Assembly: GCA_944389085.1 (NCBI GenBank)
Contig: CALXLB010000044.1
Coordinates: forward strand, 1 to 64,000
DNA length: 64,000 nucleotides
Direction: 5' to 3'
From: an uncultured Spirochaetaceae bacterium
Lineage (GTDB): Bacteria > Spirochaetota > Spirochaetia > Sphaerochaetales > Sphaerochaetaceae
Position numbers and translations under genes: made by a program. This document shows, piece by piece, positions 43,833-52,857 of this stretch. A model generated the notes under the pieces. That model did no database searches. It was not told the origin of the DNA and saw nothing but the letters and a program-made list of their open reading frames with translations. Within the stretch, counting starts at the first letter, position 1, and every line of letters starts with the position of its first letter.

Positions 43833-45119
43833 TTACTTCTTGCGGATGATCAGCTGATCACGCTCAGGACCTACTGAGATGTATGTGATGTGTGTGTTCA
43901 GCATTTTCTCCAGTGCGAGGATGTAGGTTTTTGCCTTTTCCGGGAGCTCATCCCATTCTCTGCATTTTGTGGTATCTGCCATCCAGCCTTCGAATGTCTC
44001 ATAGATAGGCTTTGCATCTTCCTGAAGTCTTGTTTCAGGCAGGTGAGAATAGTACTCCCCATTGATGTTGTAGCCTGTACATACCTTGATTTCAGGGAAT
44101 GTGTCGAGTACATCGAGCTTTGTGAGGGCAAGATCTGTCACTCCGTTCATGTAGCATGCGAAATCTGCAGCGACTGCATCGAACCATCCGCAGCGTCTCG
44201 GGCGACCTGTCGTGACACCATATTCGTGTCCGATATCCCTGAGCTTCTCGCCATCTTCATCAAAAAGCTCCGTCATATATGGGCCGCCGCCGACAGATGT
44301 CGAATAGGCTTTTGCAACACCGACGACAGTGGAGATGCAGCGTGGAGGGATACCTGCACCATTGCAGCCTCCTGCGACTGTCGGATTGGAGGATGTTGTA
44401 TATGGATAGATTCCCCAGTCGTTGTCTCTCATGATTCCGAGCTGGCCTTCGAGAAGAATCTTCTTGCCGCTCTCGACTGCATCTCTGATGACTGGAGAAG
44501 CATCGATGATGTGGTCACCGAACATTGCTCTCCACTCAGCACATTTCTTCAGCATATCCTCAAGTGTGACTGTTTCCAGCCCGTAATACTCGAGATCCCT
44601 GTTCTTCTTCGGAAGGATGAGTTTCAGTCTCTCTTCCAGTCTCTCTTCATCGAGGATGTCTGCAGCTCTGATACCCATTCTGGCAGCTTTATCTGAGTAG
44701 CAAGGGCCGATGCCGCGCTTTGTAGTACCGATTTTCTCTTTATCGCTGCGCTTTCCTTCCTCAGCTCCATCCAGTGCCATGTGGTATGGCATGATGATAT
44801 GAGCTCTCTCATCGATGAAGACATTGGAAATCTCCAGATCTGCTGTCTTCCTGATATTCTCCAGCTCTTCATGCATCCTGTCGAAATTGACGACTGTACC
44901 AGCTCCGACAATATTCATTGTCTCTGGGTTGAAAATACCGCTAGGAAGAATATGAAGACCGAATTTGCCTTTATCATTGATGACAGTATGGCCTGCGTTA
45001 TCTCCACCCTGGAAGCGGATTACAAGATCAGCATCGGATGCCAGATAATCAACAACGCGGCCTTTGCCTTCATCGCCCCACTGGACGCCGACAACGGCGT
45101 TTACATTATATGATGCCAT
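43833..45119 (-). CDS. purA: Adenylosuccinate synthetase
   Basis: 428 aa. First step from IMP to AMP: joins IMP and aspartate using GTP. N-terminal VVGVQWGDEGKGRVVDYL is the GTP/IMP loop with catalytic Asp, NAGHT follows, and IGTTKRGIGPCYSDKA and TGRPRRCGWFDAV are family signatures. GGAGGCACT lies 11 bases before the ATG. It overlaps the phosphoribosyltransferase gene by 14 bases and works with purB, the next gene on this strand. Confidence 0.95.
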   Translation of the reverse strand: MASYNVNAVVGVQWGDEGKGRVVDYLASDADLVIRFQGGDNAGHTVINDKGKFGLHILPSGIFNPETMNIVGAGTVVNFDRMHEELENIRKTADLEISNVFIDERAHIIMPYHMALDGAEEGKRSDKEKIGTTKRGIGPCYSDKAARMGIRAADILDEERLEERLKLILPKKNRDLEYYGLETVTLEDMLKKCAEWRAMFGDHIIDASPVIRDAVESGKKILLEGQLGIMRDNDWGIYPYTTSSNPTVAGGCNGAGIPPRCISTVVGVAKAYSTSVGGGPYMTELFDEDGEKLRDIGHEYGVTTGRPRRCGWFDAVAADFACYMNGVTDLALTKLDVLDTFPEIKVCTGYNINGEYYSHLPETRLQEDAKPIYETFEGWMADTTKCREWDELPEKAKTYILALEKMLNTHITYISVGPERDQLIIRKK

Positions 45120-45675
45120 TTAGAAGTGCCTCCTTTCCCTGTTTTCTGAGCTCTTCGAACATCTCTTTCTCTTTTGCTGTATGTTCCTCGATATCGTCGG
45201 CATCCCATGGATATTTGATCCAGAGGTCCTCGATTTCCAGAGCAGGGTAGTATCTCTTTATCTCTGGCGGGAACTCAACATCTTTTTTCTTGAGTTTGTT
45301 GTGAAGAACAAGAACTGCGATTTCCTTCGGTTCGTAGGAAAGAAGCTCTCCGACACAGTAACCAAGTGTTGCCCTTGTATCATCAACCTCATCGATCAGA
45401 AGGACATTCTTGCCCCTCAGCTGTGACTGCACCTCATCAATCCACTGGATTTTTGTCGGATGCTCACGATGTTTATGATCCATGCCGTAGTAGGAGATAC
45501 CGACAGCATAGATTGGGCGGTTGATGAATGTCTTTATGATTCTGGCAGGAATGAAACCACCTGAGCCGATTGCGACAATCACATCTGGATCGAAACCAGA
45601 GTCATCAATCTTCTTTGCAAGATTCTTTATAAGCTTATGTACTGTATTGTAGCTGACGTAAAATTTATCAATCAT
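45106..45675 (-). CDS. Phosphoribosyltransferase (xanthine/hypoxanthine type)
   Basis: 189 aa. Type I PRTase with PRPP loop VLLIDEVDDTRATL (an extra acidic pair is common) and the IAIGSGGFIPARI motif near residue 35. The C-terminal KYPWDADDIEEH resembles the xanthine-guanine/Hpt-like family from yeast Xpt1 and some bacteria. It probably salvages a purine base. Base specificity cannot be told. Start is one base after the hpt stop; it overlaps purA by 14 bases, so hpt, this gene and purA are co-translated. Confidence 0.85.
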   Translation of the reverse strand: MIDKFYVSYNTVHKLIKNLAKKIDDSGFDPDVIVAIGSGGFIPARIIKTFINRPIYAVGISYYGMDHKHREHPTKIQWIDEVQSQLRGKNVLLIDEVDDTRATLGYCVGELLSYEPKEIAVLVLHNKLKKKDVEFPPEIKRYYPALEIEDLWIKYPWDADDIEEHTAKEKEMFEELRKQGKEALLNGII

Positions 45676-45676
45676 C

Positions 45677-46234
45677 TCAATTCTCCGGAATCATCTCTGC
45701 GATATAAGGAAGTGTCCTGTGTCTCTCCTTATAATCCAGGCCATAGCCGACAACCCAGACATCTGGAATCTCAAAGCCGCTGAAACGGATATCAACATCG
45801 ACAAGATGGCGGGATGGCTTATCCAGGAAGACTGTTGTCTCTACGGACTTTGTACCGCGTGCCTTGAATGCTTTTGTCAGATAATCGAGAGTGGAACCGC
45901 TGTCGAGGATATCTTCAACGATGAGCACATGGTGTCCTGCCAGATTCTCTCTGGTATCCATGAGAAGACGGACTTCTCCTCTTTTGTCTCCCTTGTTCCC
46001 ATATGATGAGATAGCGATGAAATCAACGACGTGAGGAACTGTTAGGCGACGTGAAAGATCTGCCATGTATATGAAGGACCCCTTCAGCACTCCTACGAGG
46101 ATCAGGGGTTCTTCTATATCCTTGTATGCTTGATTGATCTCATCGGCAAGCTCTGAGACACGGTGTGCGATAGTCTCTTCATCGAAGAGAACACGCCTGA
46201 GGTCGTCCGGAAGGGACGTTCTTTCTTCTGCCAT
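45677..46234 (-). CDS. hpt: Hypoxanthine-guanine phosphoribosyltransferase
   Basis: 185 aa. Salvages hypoxanthine and guanine to IMP and GMP. The PRPP loop is VLIVEDILDSGSTL and LVGVLKGSFIYMADL is the family's N-terminal active-site segment; PDVWVVGYGLDYKERHR near the end binds the base. ATG 46234 has TGGAGAA before it; longer reading from 46324 lacks family similarity. First gene of the hpt-PRT-purA operon, feeding IMP to the AMP branch. Confidence 0.93.
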   Translation of the reverse strand: MAEERTSLPDDLRRVLFDEETIAHRVSELADEINQAYKDIEEPLILVGVLKGSFIYMADLSRRLTVPHVVDFIAISSYGNKGDKRGEVRLLMDTRENLAGHHVLIVEDILDSGSTLDYLTKAFKARGTKSVETTVFLDKPSRHLVDVDIRFSGFEIPDVWVVGYGLDYKERHRTLPYIAEMIPEN

Positions 46235-46362
46235 TAATTTCTCCAGATTACTATTGAGATATGAACAGTTTAATGGGGATTTGACGTTTTGAGAAGATAG
46301 CGGATGTCCTCGTCTGAAAAACAATCCTCAACGTGCTATAATCATGATATAAAGGAGGAGAT

Positions 46363-46857
46363 ATGCAGAAAATTGGCTTTGATCAGCTGGAACTCAATCC
46401 ATTCACAGTTATCGGCAATGACAATTTCCTGCTTACTGCGGGGACGATGTCAGAGTGGAATACCATGACAGCGGGGTGGGGTGGCCTTGGGTATCTTTGG
46501 AATGATCCTGTAGCGTTTGTCTTTGTCAGGAAAGAACGTTACACGCTGCACTATATGGAGAAATCGGGAGTCTTCACTCTATCTTTCTTTCCTCCGGAGA
46601 AAAAAGATGTGCTGCAGTTCTGCGGTTCCACATCAGGACGCGATACAGATAAAGCCGCCGGAGCAGGAATAACACCTGTGACAGTCGACGGGTCTGTAGC
46701 ATTTGAGGAAGCCAATCTCATCATCACATGCCAGAAGGTATCTGAGTCGGTCGTTTCCGGCGACACTATCATTGACGAGGATATCAAGAGGCTTTATCCT
46801 CAGGAGGATTGGCACAGAATGTTCATAGGTCGCATTCTGGGCGTTTACATCAACTGA
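46363..46857 (+). CDS. Flavin reductase-like protein
   Basis: 164 aa. Flavin-reductase-like FMN-binding fold: NPFTVIGNDNFLLTAGTM, then SEWNTMTAGWGGLGYLW and FVRKERYTLHYMEKSGVFTLSF, the region that holds FMN. Small proteins of this family occur in anaerobes with unknown partners. AAGGAGGAG precedes the ATG, and a TATAAT lies at 46337-46342. The E1 gene follows after 10 bases and may share its transcript. Confidence 0.85.
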   Translation: MQKIGFDQLELNPFTVIGNDNFLLTAGTMSEWNTMTAGWGGLGYLWNDPVAFVFVRKERYTLHYMEKSGVFTLSFFPPEKKDVLQFCGSTSGRDTDKAAGAGITPVTVDGSVAFEEANLIITCQKVSESVVSGDTIIDEDIKRLYPQEDWHRMFIGRILGVYIN

Positions 46858-46867
46858 GGCTTGAATT

Positions 46868-48811
46868 ATGGATTACATCTCCCTCTTTTCGTCCATGCTC
46901 CGTTCGCGTTATTTCGAAAAAGAGCTGGAGAGACTTTCTGAAAATGGCCTGATTTACGGGACTTATCATCTTTCGATAGGGCAGGAGGCAGTGGCTGCTG
47001 GTCTTGCTGCCTCTCTCTCTGATGAGGACTGGATAGTTCCGACACATCGATGTCACAGTTTCAATGTTGCCAGATCCTCCGATCTGGAAGCCATGTTCGC
47101 GGAAGTACTGGGAACGCGTTATGGTCTCTGTAAGGGGCTTGGCGGTTCGATGCATATGACAGATACTGATCATAACAATCTTGGCTCTTCGGCTGTCGTG
47201 GGTTCCGGTATTGGGCTTGCTTCTGGTATTGCGCTTGCAAAGAAACTGAAAAATGAAGACGGTATCGCAGTCGCTATCTTCGGCGATGGTGCATCATCAC
47301 GTGGTATTCTCTATGAAGTGATGAACGCAGCGTCGCTGTGGCATCTTCCGCTTCTTTTCCTTCTGGAGAACAACCAGTATGGGATGTCAGCTGCTTCCGG
47401 AAAAATGATAGCCTCTGATGGCATACATAAGCGTGCAGAGGGGTTTCTTATCCCTCATGAGTGTATTGATGGTAATGATGTGATAGCAGTACAGGAAGCT
47501 GTTGCTTCAGCCCGCGAACGGATTGTGAGAGAACATAAACCGTATTTTATCGAGGCAATGACTTACAGGCAGTGTGGCCATAGCCGCTCTGATAAGCTCC
47601 TTTACAGAACACATGAAGAGGAAGAAGAGTGGCAGAAAAAAGATCCTATTGCCATCTTTTCTGCTTTTCTTACTCTTTCCGGAATCGCCACAAAAGAGGA
47701 GCTTGCTGCAATTGAAGACAATGTACGGGATGAAGTGAGATCAGCAGCAGAATCTGCTTTGAAGCATAAAGATGATTGCCTTTCGCTTTCTGAGGCTGAG
47801 TGCTATGTCTGTGCTCCTTCGCCTAAAAGAAAAGCCAGTAAGGGCAGACTCCACAGAGGAACTTATCGTGAAGCTGTCAGGGAAGGGCTTTCCGAGATAC
47901 TTGCCTCTGATGAATCGGCATTTCTTATGGGTGAAGATATAGCTGTATATGGCGGATGCTTCGGAGTGACAGGAGATCTTTATAAGAAATATGGAAACAG
48001 AGTCATCGAGACTCCTGTCTCTGAAGAGGGCTTCACATCGATGGCAGTAGGTGCTGCTGCGATGGGAATGCACCCGATTGTCGAGCTGATGTATGGTGAT
48101 TTCTCGACGCTCGCCTCCGATCCTGTCATCAATCATGCGGCTAAGCTCCGTTTCATGTCCGGCGGACAATTATCCTGCCCGATGGTGCTTCGTACTCCGA
48201 TGGGCGGTCTGACTGGCCATGGCGCGCAGCATACACAGTCGCTGGAGACTATGTTCCTCTCCATTCCGGGGCTGAAGATTGTCGCTCCATCTGATCCATA
48301 CAGTGCAAAGGCGTTACTGAAGAGTGCCTCTGAAGATGCTAACCCTGTGCTTTTCTTCGAACATAAGGCACTTTATGACAAGCAGGGGGACATAGGCGAC
48401 GAGAAAACGTATCTGCCACTTGGTAAGGCTATCGTCACAGGTTCTGGCGACAGGCTTTCCGTCATCGGATATTCCAGAGCATTCAGTGCGGCCTCTGATG
48501 CTCTTTCAGACCTGAAAGATGAGATTACCTTCATTGATCTGGCAACAATCAAGCCTCTGGATAAGGAGACGATAGTTTCATCCTTCTCTGTTACAAAGAA
48601 GGCCCTGATCGTACAGGACACTCCACAGGAGGGAAGTGTAGGAGAAATGGTGCTTTCCTTGCTTTATTCTCTTCCGTGTTATATTCCCGGATCTGTAGTC
48701 CTGCTTTCTGCTTCCTCTCTCCCTCTTCCTCCTTCCAGAAAGCTGGAAGAAGCTGTGCTTATTTCATCATCTCGGATAAGAGAGGCCGCAGAGAGCCTTC
48801 TTACCCTTTGA
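46868..48811 (+). CDS. 2-oxoacid dehydrogenase E1, alpha-beta fusion
   Basis: 647 aa. One protein joins the alpha part (about 1-320) and beta part (about 335-645) of thiamine-diphosphate-dependent E1 (pyruvate/branched-chain/acetoin type). The ThDP motif is GDGASSRG...LENNQYG, with HRCHSFNVA and GGSMHM near substrate. The beta part starts at TYREAVREGLSEIL and carries GEDIAVYGG, ETPVSEEGF and FDLATIKPLD-like (IDLATIKPLD) stretches. The joint is a basic SPKRKASKGR linker. Neither lipoyl E2 nor E3 genes are adjacent, so the enzyme may act with distant partners. Fusion form is seen in several bacteria. Confidence 0.9.
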   Translation: MDYISLFSSMLRSRYFEKELERLSENGLIYGTYHLSIGQEAVAAGLAASLSDEDWIVPTHRCHSFNVARSSDLEAMFAEVLGTRYGLCKGLGGSMHMTDTDHNNLGSSAVVGSGIGLASGIALAKKLKNEDGIAVAIFGDGASSRGILYEVMNAASLWHLPLLFLLENNQYGMSAASGKMIASDGIHKRAEGFLIPHECIDGNDVIAVQEAVASARERIVREHKPYFIEAMTYRQCGHSRSDKLLYRTHEEEEEWQKKDPIAIFSAFLTLSGIATKEELAAIEDNVRDEVRSAAESALKHKDDCLSLSEAECYVCAPSPKRKASKGRLHRGTYREAVREGLSEILASDESAFLMGEDIAVYGGCFGVTGDLYKKYGNRVIETPVSEEGFTSMAVGAAAMGMHPIVELMYGDFSTLASDPVINHAAKLRFMSGGQLSCPMVLRTPMGGLTGHGAQHTQSLETMFLSIPGLKIVAPSDPYSAKALLKSASEDANPVLFFEHKALYDKQGDIGDEKTYLPLGKAIVTGSGDRLSVIGYSRAFSAASDALSDLKDEITFIDLATIKPLDKETIVSSFSVTKKALIVQDTPQEGSVGEMVLSLLYSLPCYIPGSVVLLSASSLPLPPSRKLEEAVLISSSRIREAAESLLTL

Positions 48812-48835
48812 ATTTCCTTGCATTATCAATATAAT
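48808..48835 (+). promoter_or_regulatory. Candidate promoter of pheST
   Basis: TTGAAT at 48808-48813 and TATAAT at 48830-48835, spacing 16; 29 bases before pheS. No T-box-like leader fits in this short space. Confidence 0.5.
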
Positions 48836-48864
48836 CATCATCTGTATTTCTGAAGGAGATATTA

Positions 48865-50403
48865 ATGGATATCGATGTGAAGAACCTGCATCCGCTTGAA
48901 GTAAAGCTCTTGAGGTATGTAAATGCCGGTGAGGATATCACAGAAGAGCGTATCGCAAACGGACTGGGATATAAGACAGGACAGTGCAATCAGGCTTTCT
49001 CATGGCTTTCGGCAAAGGGATGCCTGGAAGAAGTCTCTAGAACCAAGAGAACGATTTATGAACTTACAGATACAGGCCGTGCAATGCAGAAAGAAGGCCT
49101 CCCTGCAGAGAGAATCTACTCATTTCTGAAGGATAATGGTCCTCATGCAATGCCTGAGATTGCTTCAGCTCTCTCTCTGGAGAAGAGCGATGTAGGTTCT
49201 GCCTTCGGTCTTCTTTCTTCCAAAGGTTCTCTGAAGATGAATGATGAGAGAAAGGCGGAGATCGCTGGAGAAATTGCCGATGAAGTGAAGATTCAGCGCT
49301 CTATCCTCGACAAAGCTGCTGCTGCATCTTTTCTCGATGAGTCATCTCTTTCGGATGAAGAGAAAAAAGCTATCGCACCGCTTTCGAAAAAAAGAGGTGC
49401 TTCCTCTTCTCCTTTCCGCATTCAGGAGAGAGAGGATGTTGTCTATCATCTGACAGCAGATGGAGAGAAGACTAAGGATGCTGTCATCAAGGCTAATATC
49501 ACAGGTGAGGAATTTGGTGTTCTTACACCGCAGATGATTCAGACAGGTGCATGGAAGAACGGCACATTCCGTCCATATGGCATCAATGCACCGACTTCCA
49601 GATTGATTCCTGGCAGAAGAAATGCATATTCAGAGTATCTGCAGTGGGTCAAGGATAAGCTCATCTCCCTCGGCTTCGAGGAATTCGATGGACCACTGGT
49701 GGAGAATGAGTTCTGGAACGGAGATGCTCTTTTCATGCCTCAGTTCCATTCTGCCCGTGATATCCACGATGTCTACTACGTCAAGGATCCGGTTCATGCG
49801 AAGCAGATTGATGAGCCATGGCTCAGCCAGGTAGCTGCAACTCATGAGAATGGCTGGCAGACAGGGTCAAGAGGCTGGGGATATACATTCGATCATGAGT
49901 TCACAAGGCGCCAGGTCCTCAGAAGCCAGGGAACTGTGCTCTCTGCCCATCAGCTGACAAAAGCACATGTGCCAGGCAAGTATTTCGGCGTTGTCCGCTG
50001 CTTCAGATATGATCAGGTAGATGCGACACATGGTGCTGACTTCTACCAGACAGAGGGTATTGTCATAGGAAAGGATGTGAACCTCAAGAACCTTCTGGGA
50101 CTTCTGAAGATGTTCGCAGAGGAGATTGCAGGTGCGGAAGAAGTCAAATATGTCCCTGGTTACTTCCCATTTACAGAACCATCGATTGAGGTGCATATCA
50201 AGCATCCTGTTCTTGGCTGGTTCGAGCTGGGTGGATCCGGAATCTTCCGTCCAGAGGTTACAGAGCCGCTTGGAATCAAGGAGCCTGTTCTCGCATGGGG
50301 CCTTGGCATCGATAGAATGGCTCTCATGCATCTGGGTCTCAATGACCTCAGAGAGCTCTTCACTCCAGATATCGAGAGTGTAAGAACAAGGAGGGGAAAC
50401 TAA
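48865..50403 (+). CDS. pheS: Phenylalanyl-tRNA synthetase alpha subunit, archaeal type
   Basis: 512 aa, much longer than the about 330-aa bacterial PheS. The N-terminal about 200 aa contain winged-helix DNA/tRNA-binding repeats (ANGLGYKTGQCNQAFSWLSA, LSLEKSDVGSAFGLLSSKG) as in archaeal and eukaryotic PheRS. The catalytic class II core is in the second half: GFEEFDGPLVENEFWNGDALF, TRRQVLRSQGTVLSAHQL and the motif 3 GLGIDRMALMHLG. AAGGAG precedes the ATG. The stop overlaps pheT by one base. Spirochaetes are known to carry this transferred type. Confidence 0.95.
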   Translation: MDIDVKNLHPLEVKLLRYVNAGEDITEERIANGLGYKTGQCNQAFSWLSAKGCLEEVSRTKRTIYELTDTGRAMQKEGLPAERIYSFLKDNGPHAMPEIASALSLEKSDVGSAFGLLSSKGSLKMNDERKAEIAGEIADEVKIQRSILDKAAAASFLDESSLSDEEKKAIAPLSKKRGASSSPFRIQEREDVVYHLTADGEKTKDAVIKANITGEEFGVLTPQMIQTGAWKNGTFRPYGINAPTSRLIPGRRNAYSEYLQWVKDKLISLGFEEFDGPLVENEFWNGDALFMPQFHSARDIHDVYYVKDPVHAKQIDEPWLSQVAATHENGWQTGSRGWGYTFDHEFTRRQVLRSQGTVLSAHQLTKAHVPGKYFGVVRCFRYDQVDATHGADFYQTEGIVIGKDVNLKNLLGLLKMFAEEIAGAEEVKYVPGYFPFTEPSIEVHIKHPVLGWFELGGSGIFRPEVTEPLGIKEPVLAWGLGIDRMALMHLGLNDLRELFTPDIESVRTRRGN

Positions 50404-52103
50404 TGCCTAAGATTGAAGTACCTGAGAATATCTTCTTCCACCTTCTTGGCAAGAAGATGACAGATGATGAGCTTGTTGACATCTTCCCTGTTGCAAAAGC
50501 AGAGCTCGATGGACATGACAAGGAAAACAGTGTCATAAAGATTGAGCTTAATGATACAAACCGTCCGGACCTCTGGTCGGCAGCTGGTGTCGCACGTGCT
50601 CTTAAATGCTATGAAAGCGGAGTGATTCCTCATTATGATTTCTTCTCCACCGCCGATGACGAGAAACCGAGCGATGGACGTATGGTCATTGACGATGAGA
50701 GTGCAATTGGTATCCGTGATTACTCCATAGGTTTCGCAGCTCGCGGAAAGACAGTGGATAATGACCTTCTCGTCAACCTGATCCAGAGTCAGGAGAAGCT
50801 CTGCACCAATTTCGGCAGAAAGAGAAAGACGATTGCTATGGGTATCTATCGCTCAGAGCTGATCAAATATCCTGTTCATTATGCGGCAGTCGATCCTGAT
50901 AAGACAAAATTCGTACCGCTGGGAATGGATGAGGAGCTCTCACTGCGTGAAATCTGTGCCAAGCATCCCAAGGGAAAGGAATATGGACACATTGTCTCAT
51001 CATTCCCGCGTTTCCCATATCTTTATGATGATAACGGTGATACGCTTTCATTCCCTCCTGTAATCAACAGTGCTCGCATTGGAGCTGTGGAAATCGGGGA
51101 CTCTGATTTCTTCATCGAAGTTTCGGGGCCTATTCTCGACGATCTTCTCTTAGCTGTCTCCATCCTTGCCTGCGATATGTCTGATATGGGCTTTGAGATT
51201 CTTCCTGTGAAGTGCCGCTTTGCAAAAGATACTCCTTATGGACGTGAGATTACAGTTCCATATTACTTCCAGAAGCCAGCTACAGCTTCTCTTGAGCTTG
51301 TACATCATAAGCTGGGTGAGGAGCTTTCTGCTGAAGAGTGCATCAAAGCGCTTCAGAAGATGGGCGTACACGCTGCTGTCTCCGGGGAGGAAATCACAAT
51401 ACAGGTTCCTGAGTACCGCAATGACTTCCTGCATGGTGTCGATATCGTAGAAGACATCATGATCGGTCATGGTCTTGCTTCTTTTGCTCCTGTAATGCCT
51501 GCAGATTTCACGATCGGGCGCTTGTCACCTGTTGAGGAGTTCTCAAGAAAGGTAAAAGGCATTCTTGTCGGTCTTGGCTTCCAGGAAATGATGTACAACT
51601 ACCTCGGGTCAAGGAGAGAGTATATCGACAATATGCACGTCACAGGTGATGATGCTGTCTTCATCGCAAACCCGATGAGTGAGAACTATGAGGTCATAAG
51701 GCCATCTGTACTTCCATGCCTTCTTGAAAGCGAGTCTGTCTCAGGCCATGCTGTCTATCCTCATAATATCTTTGAAATCGGCAAGATCACTGTCAAAGAT
51801 GCAGAAGACAACAGCGGAACAAGAACAATCGACAGTCTTGGATTCTTCTCTTCCAATGTTGCTGTTGGTTATAACGATGCTGCTTCTTACATCAATACTC
51901 TGATGTATTTCCTCAGAAAGGATTACACATTAAGTGAGGCAGGAGATGACCCGAGATTCATCCCAGGCCGTGCTGCTGCTATCATCTACAAAGGTGAGAA
52001 GGTCGGAGTCTTCGGTGAGACTCATCCTCAGGTTCTTGAATCCTGGGGCTGTTCGATGCCTTCCATAATGGCTGAGATCGATCTCGATAAGCTGATGATG
52101 TGA
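50403..52103 (+). CDS. pheT: Phenylalanyl-tRNA synthetase beta subunit, archaeal type
   Basis: 566 aa, shorter than the about 800-aa bacterial PheT and lacking its EMAP-like N-terminal and C-terminal anticodon-binding domains. It begins MPKIEVPENIFFHLLGK, with B3/B4-like and B5 domains following (LNDTNRPDLWSAAGVARAL, then EYRNDFLHGVDIVEDIMIG) and the B6/7-like GVFGETHPQVLE near the end. Partner of PheS in the (alpha-beta)2 enzyme that charges tRNA-Phe. ATG overlaps the pheS stop (TAATG). A terminator follows. Confidence 0.95.
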   Translation: MPKIEVPENIFFHLLGKKMTDDELVDIFPVAKAELDGHDKENSVIKIELNDTNRPDLWSAAGVARALKCYESGVIPHYDFFSTADDEKPSDGRMVIDDESAIGIRDYSIGFAARGKTVDNDLLVNLIQSQEKLCTNFGRKRKTIAMGIYRSELIKYPVHYAAVDPDKTKFVPLGMDEELSLREICAKHPKGKEYGHIVSSFPRFPYLYDDNGDTLSFPPVINSARIGAVEIGDSDFFIEVSGPILDDLLLAVSILACDMSDMGFEILPVKCRFAKDTPYGREITVPYYFQKPATASLELVHHKLGEELSAEECIKALQKMGVHAAVSGEEITIQVPEYRNDFLHGVDIVEDIMIGHGLASFAPVMPADFTIGRLSPVEEFSRKVKGILVGLGFQEMMYNYLGSRREYIDNMHVTGDDAVFIANPMSENYEVIRPSVLPCLLESESVSGHAVYPHNIFEIGKITVKDAEDNSGTRTIDSLGFFSSNVAVGYNDAASYINTLMYFLRKDYTLSEAGDDPRFIPGRAAAIIYKGEKVGVFGETHPQVLESWGCSMPSIMAEIDLDKLMM

Positions 52104-52120
52104 TTCTTCACGTTTGACTC

Positions 52121-52153
52121 AGTGGCTCTGCTTAAGGTGGGGCCACTTTTCTT
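52121..52153 (+). terminator. Terminator after pheT
   Basis: AGTGGC (52121-52126) pairs with GCCACT (52142-52147), followed by TTTCTT. It ends the pheST transcript and separates it from the lipoprotein pair. Confidence 0.65.
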
Positions 52154-52230
52154 ATCTCCTGCCATTTAAAAAATTTATTTCAGGGAACAGATTATCCCAT
52201 GTTACACTAAAACAAAAAGGAGAGATGAAA

Positions 52231-52710
52231 ATGAGAAGAACAAGATTGTTTTATGCTTTACTCATCTTTGTGCCGCTTGTGCTGCTTGCTGGATTCACAT
52301 CCTGTAGATCAAATCCATCCATCATTTTACCCCCCCCCACGATGAATGAACCAGATGCCTCTGATCTCCCAGGTCAATGGGCTGTTTATGTCTATGATCC
52401 CGAATCAGAACAGGAGGGGATTGTTCCAGCCATTATAGAAATCAGGGTTGGGTCTTTTATTTTCGGATTATTCGACGATAAGTCGTCAAAATGGATTGGA
52501 ATGCAGATTGAATCCGAAAGACAGGAAGTGGATGGTTGGTATATTGTATCATTTCCTGCTGATCCTGGCGAAGAACCTATGAGTATCAAGTTCCGTTTTA
52601 AAGATGGCGATGTGGATACTTTGGAATGTAATGTATCTCCTTTGGGAATTAATTGTACTCTGAAACGCCTGCCTGAACCGATTGATATCACGATTGTTCA
52701 AGTCCCTTGA
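52231..52710 (+). CDS. Lipoprotein copy 1 with in-frame poly-C tract
   Basis: 159 aa. Lipoprotein signal with Cys at 25 (LLAGFTSC; relaxed lipobox of the spirochaete kind), then a short SNPSIILPPP neck and a beta-rich mature part. Nine C at 52330-52338 encode three Pro beginning at codon 34 and keep the frame. Downstream WYIVSFPADPG and IKFRFKDGDVDTLEC are shared with copy 2. AAAAGGAGAG precedes the ATG at 52231; the ATG at 52225 is too close to it. Unknown function, probably surface or periplasmic. A length change in the tract would turn the gene off. Confidence 0.78.
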   Translation: MRRTRLFYALLIFVPLVLLAGFTSCRSNPSIILPPPTMNEPDASDLPGQWAVYVYDPESEQEGIVPAIIEIRVGSFIFGLFDDKSSKWIGMQIESERQEVDGWYIVSFPADPGEEPMSIKFRFKDGDVDTLECNVSPLGINCTLKRLPEPIDITIVQVP

Positions 52711-52734
52711 TTATAATTGTTGAGTGAAATATGA

Positions 52735-52779
52735 ATCCCTCAGATTTGGTTTTTTCCAGCCAGTCTGGGGGATTATTTT
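52735..52779 (+). terminator. Terminator after lipoprotein copy 1
   Basis: Ten-pair stem (52735-52744 with 52764-52773, one G-U) with TGG/CCA inside the loop, then TTTTTG. Copy 2 has a closely similar terminator, so it was part of the duplicated unit. Confidence 0.7.
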
Positions 52780-52857
52780 TGCTTCTTCTTGTCTTGATTG
52801 CTGTAGAGAATTGAAGTTTCCATGTGCTACACTGAAGCAATAAAAGGAGAGATGAAA

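Noticed and set aside
43890-44696. 268-aa plus-strand frame opposite purA
   Set aside because: Cys-rich nonsense-like composition and antisense to a clear purA gene, so it is a shadow.
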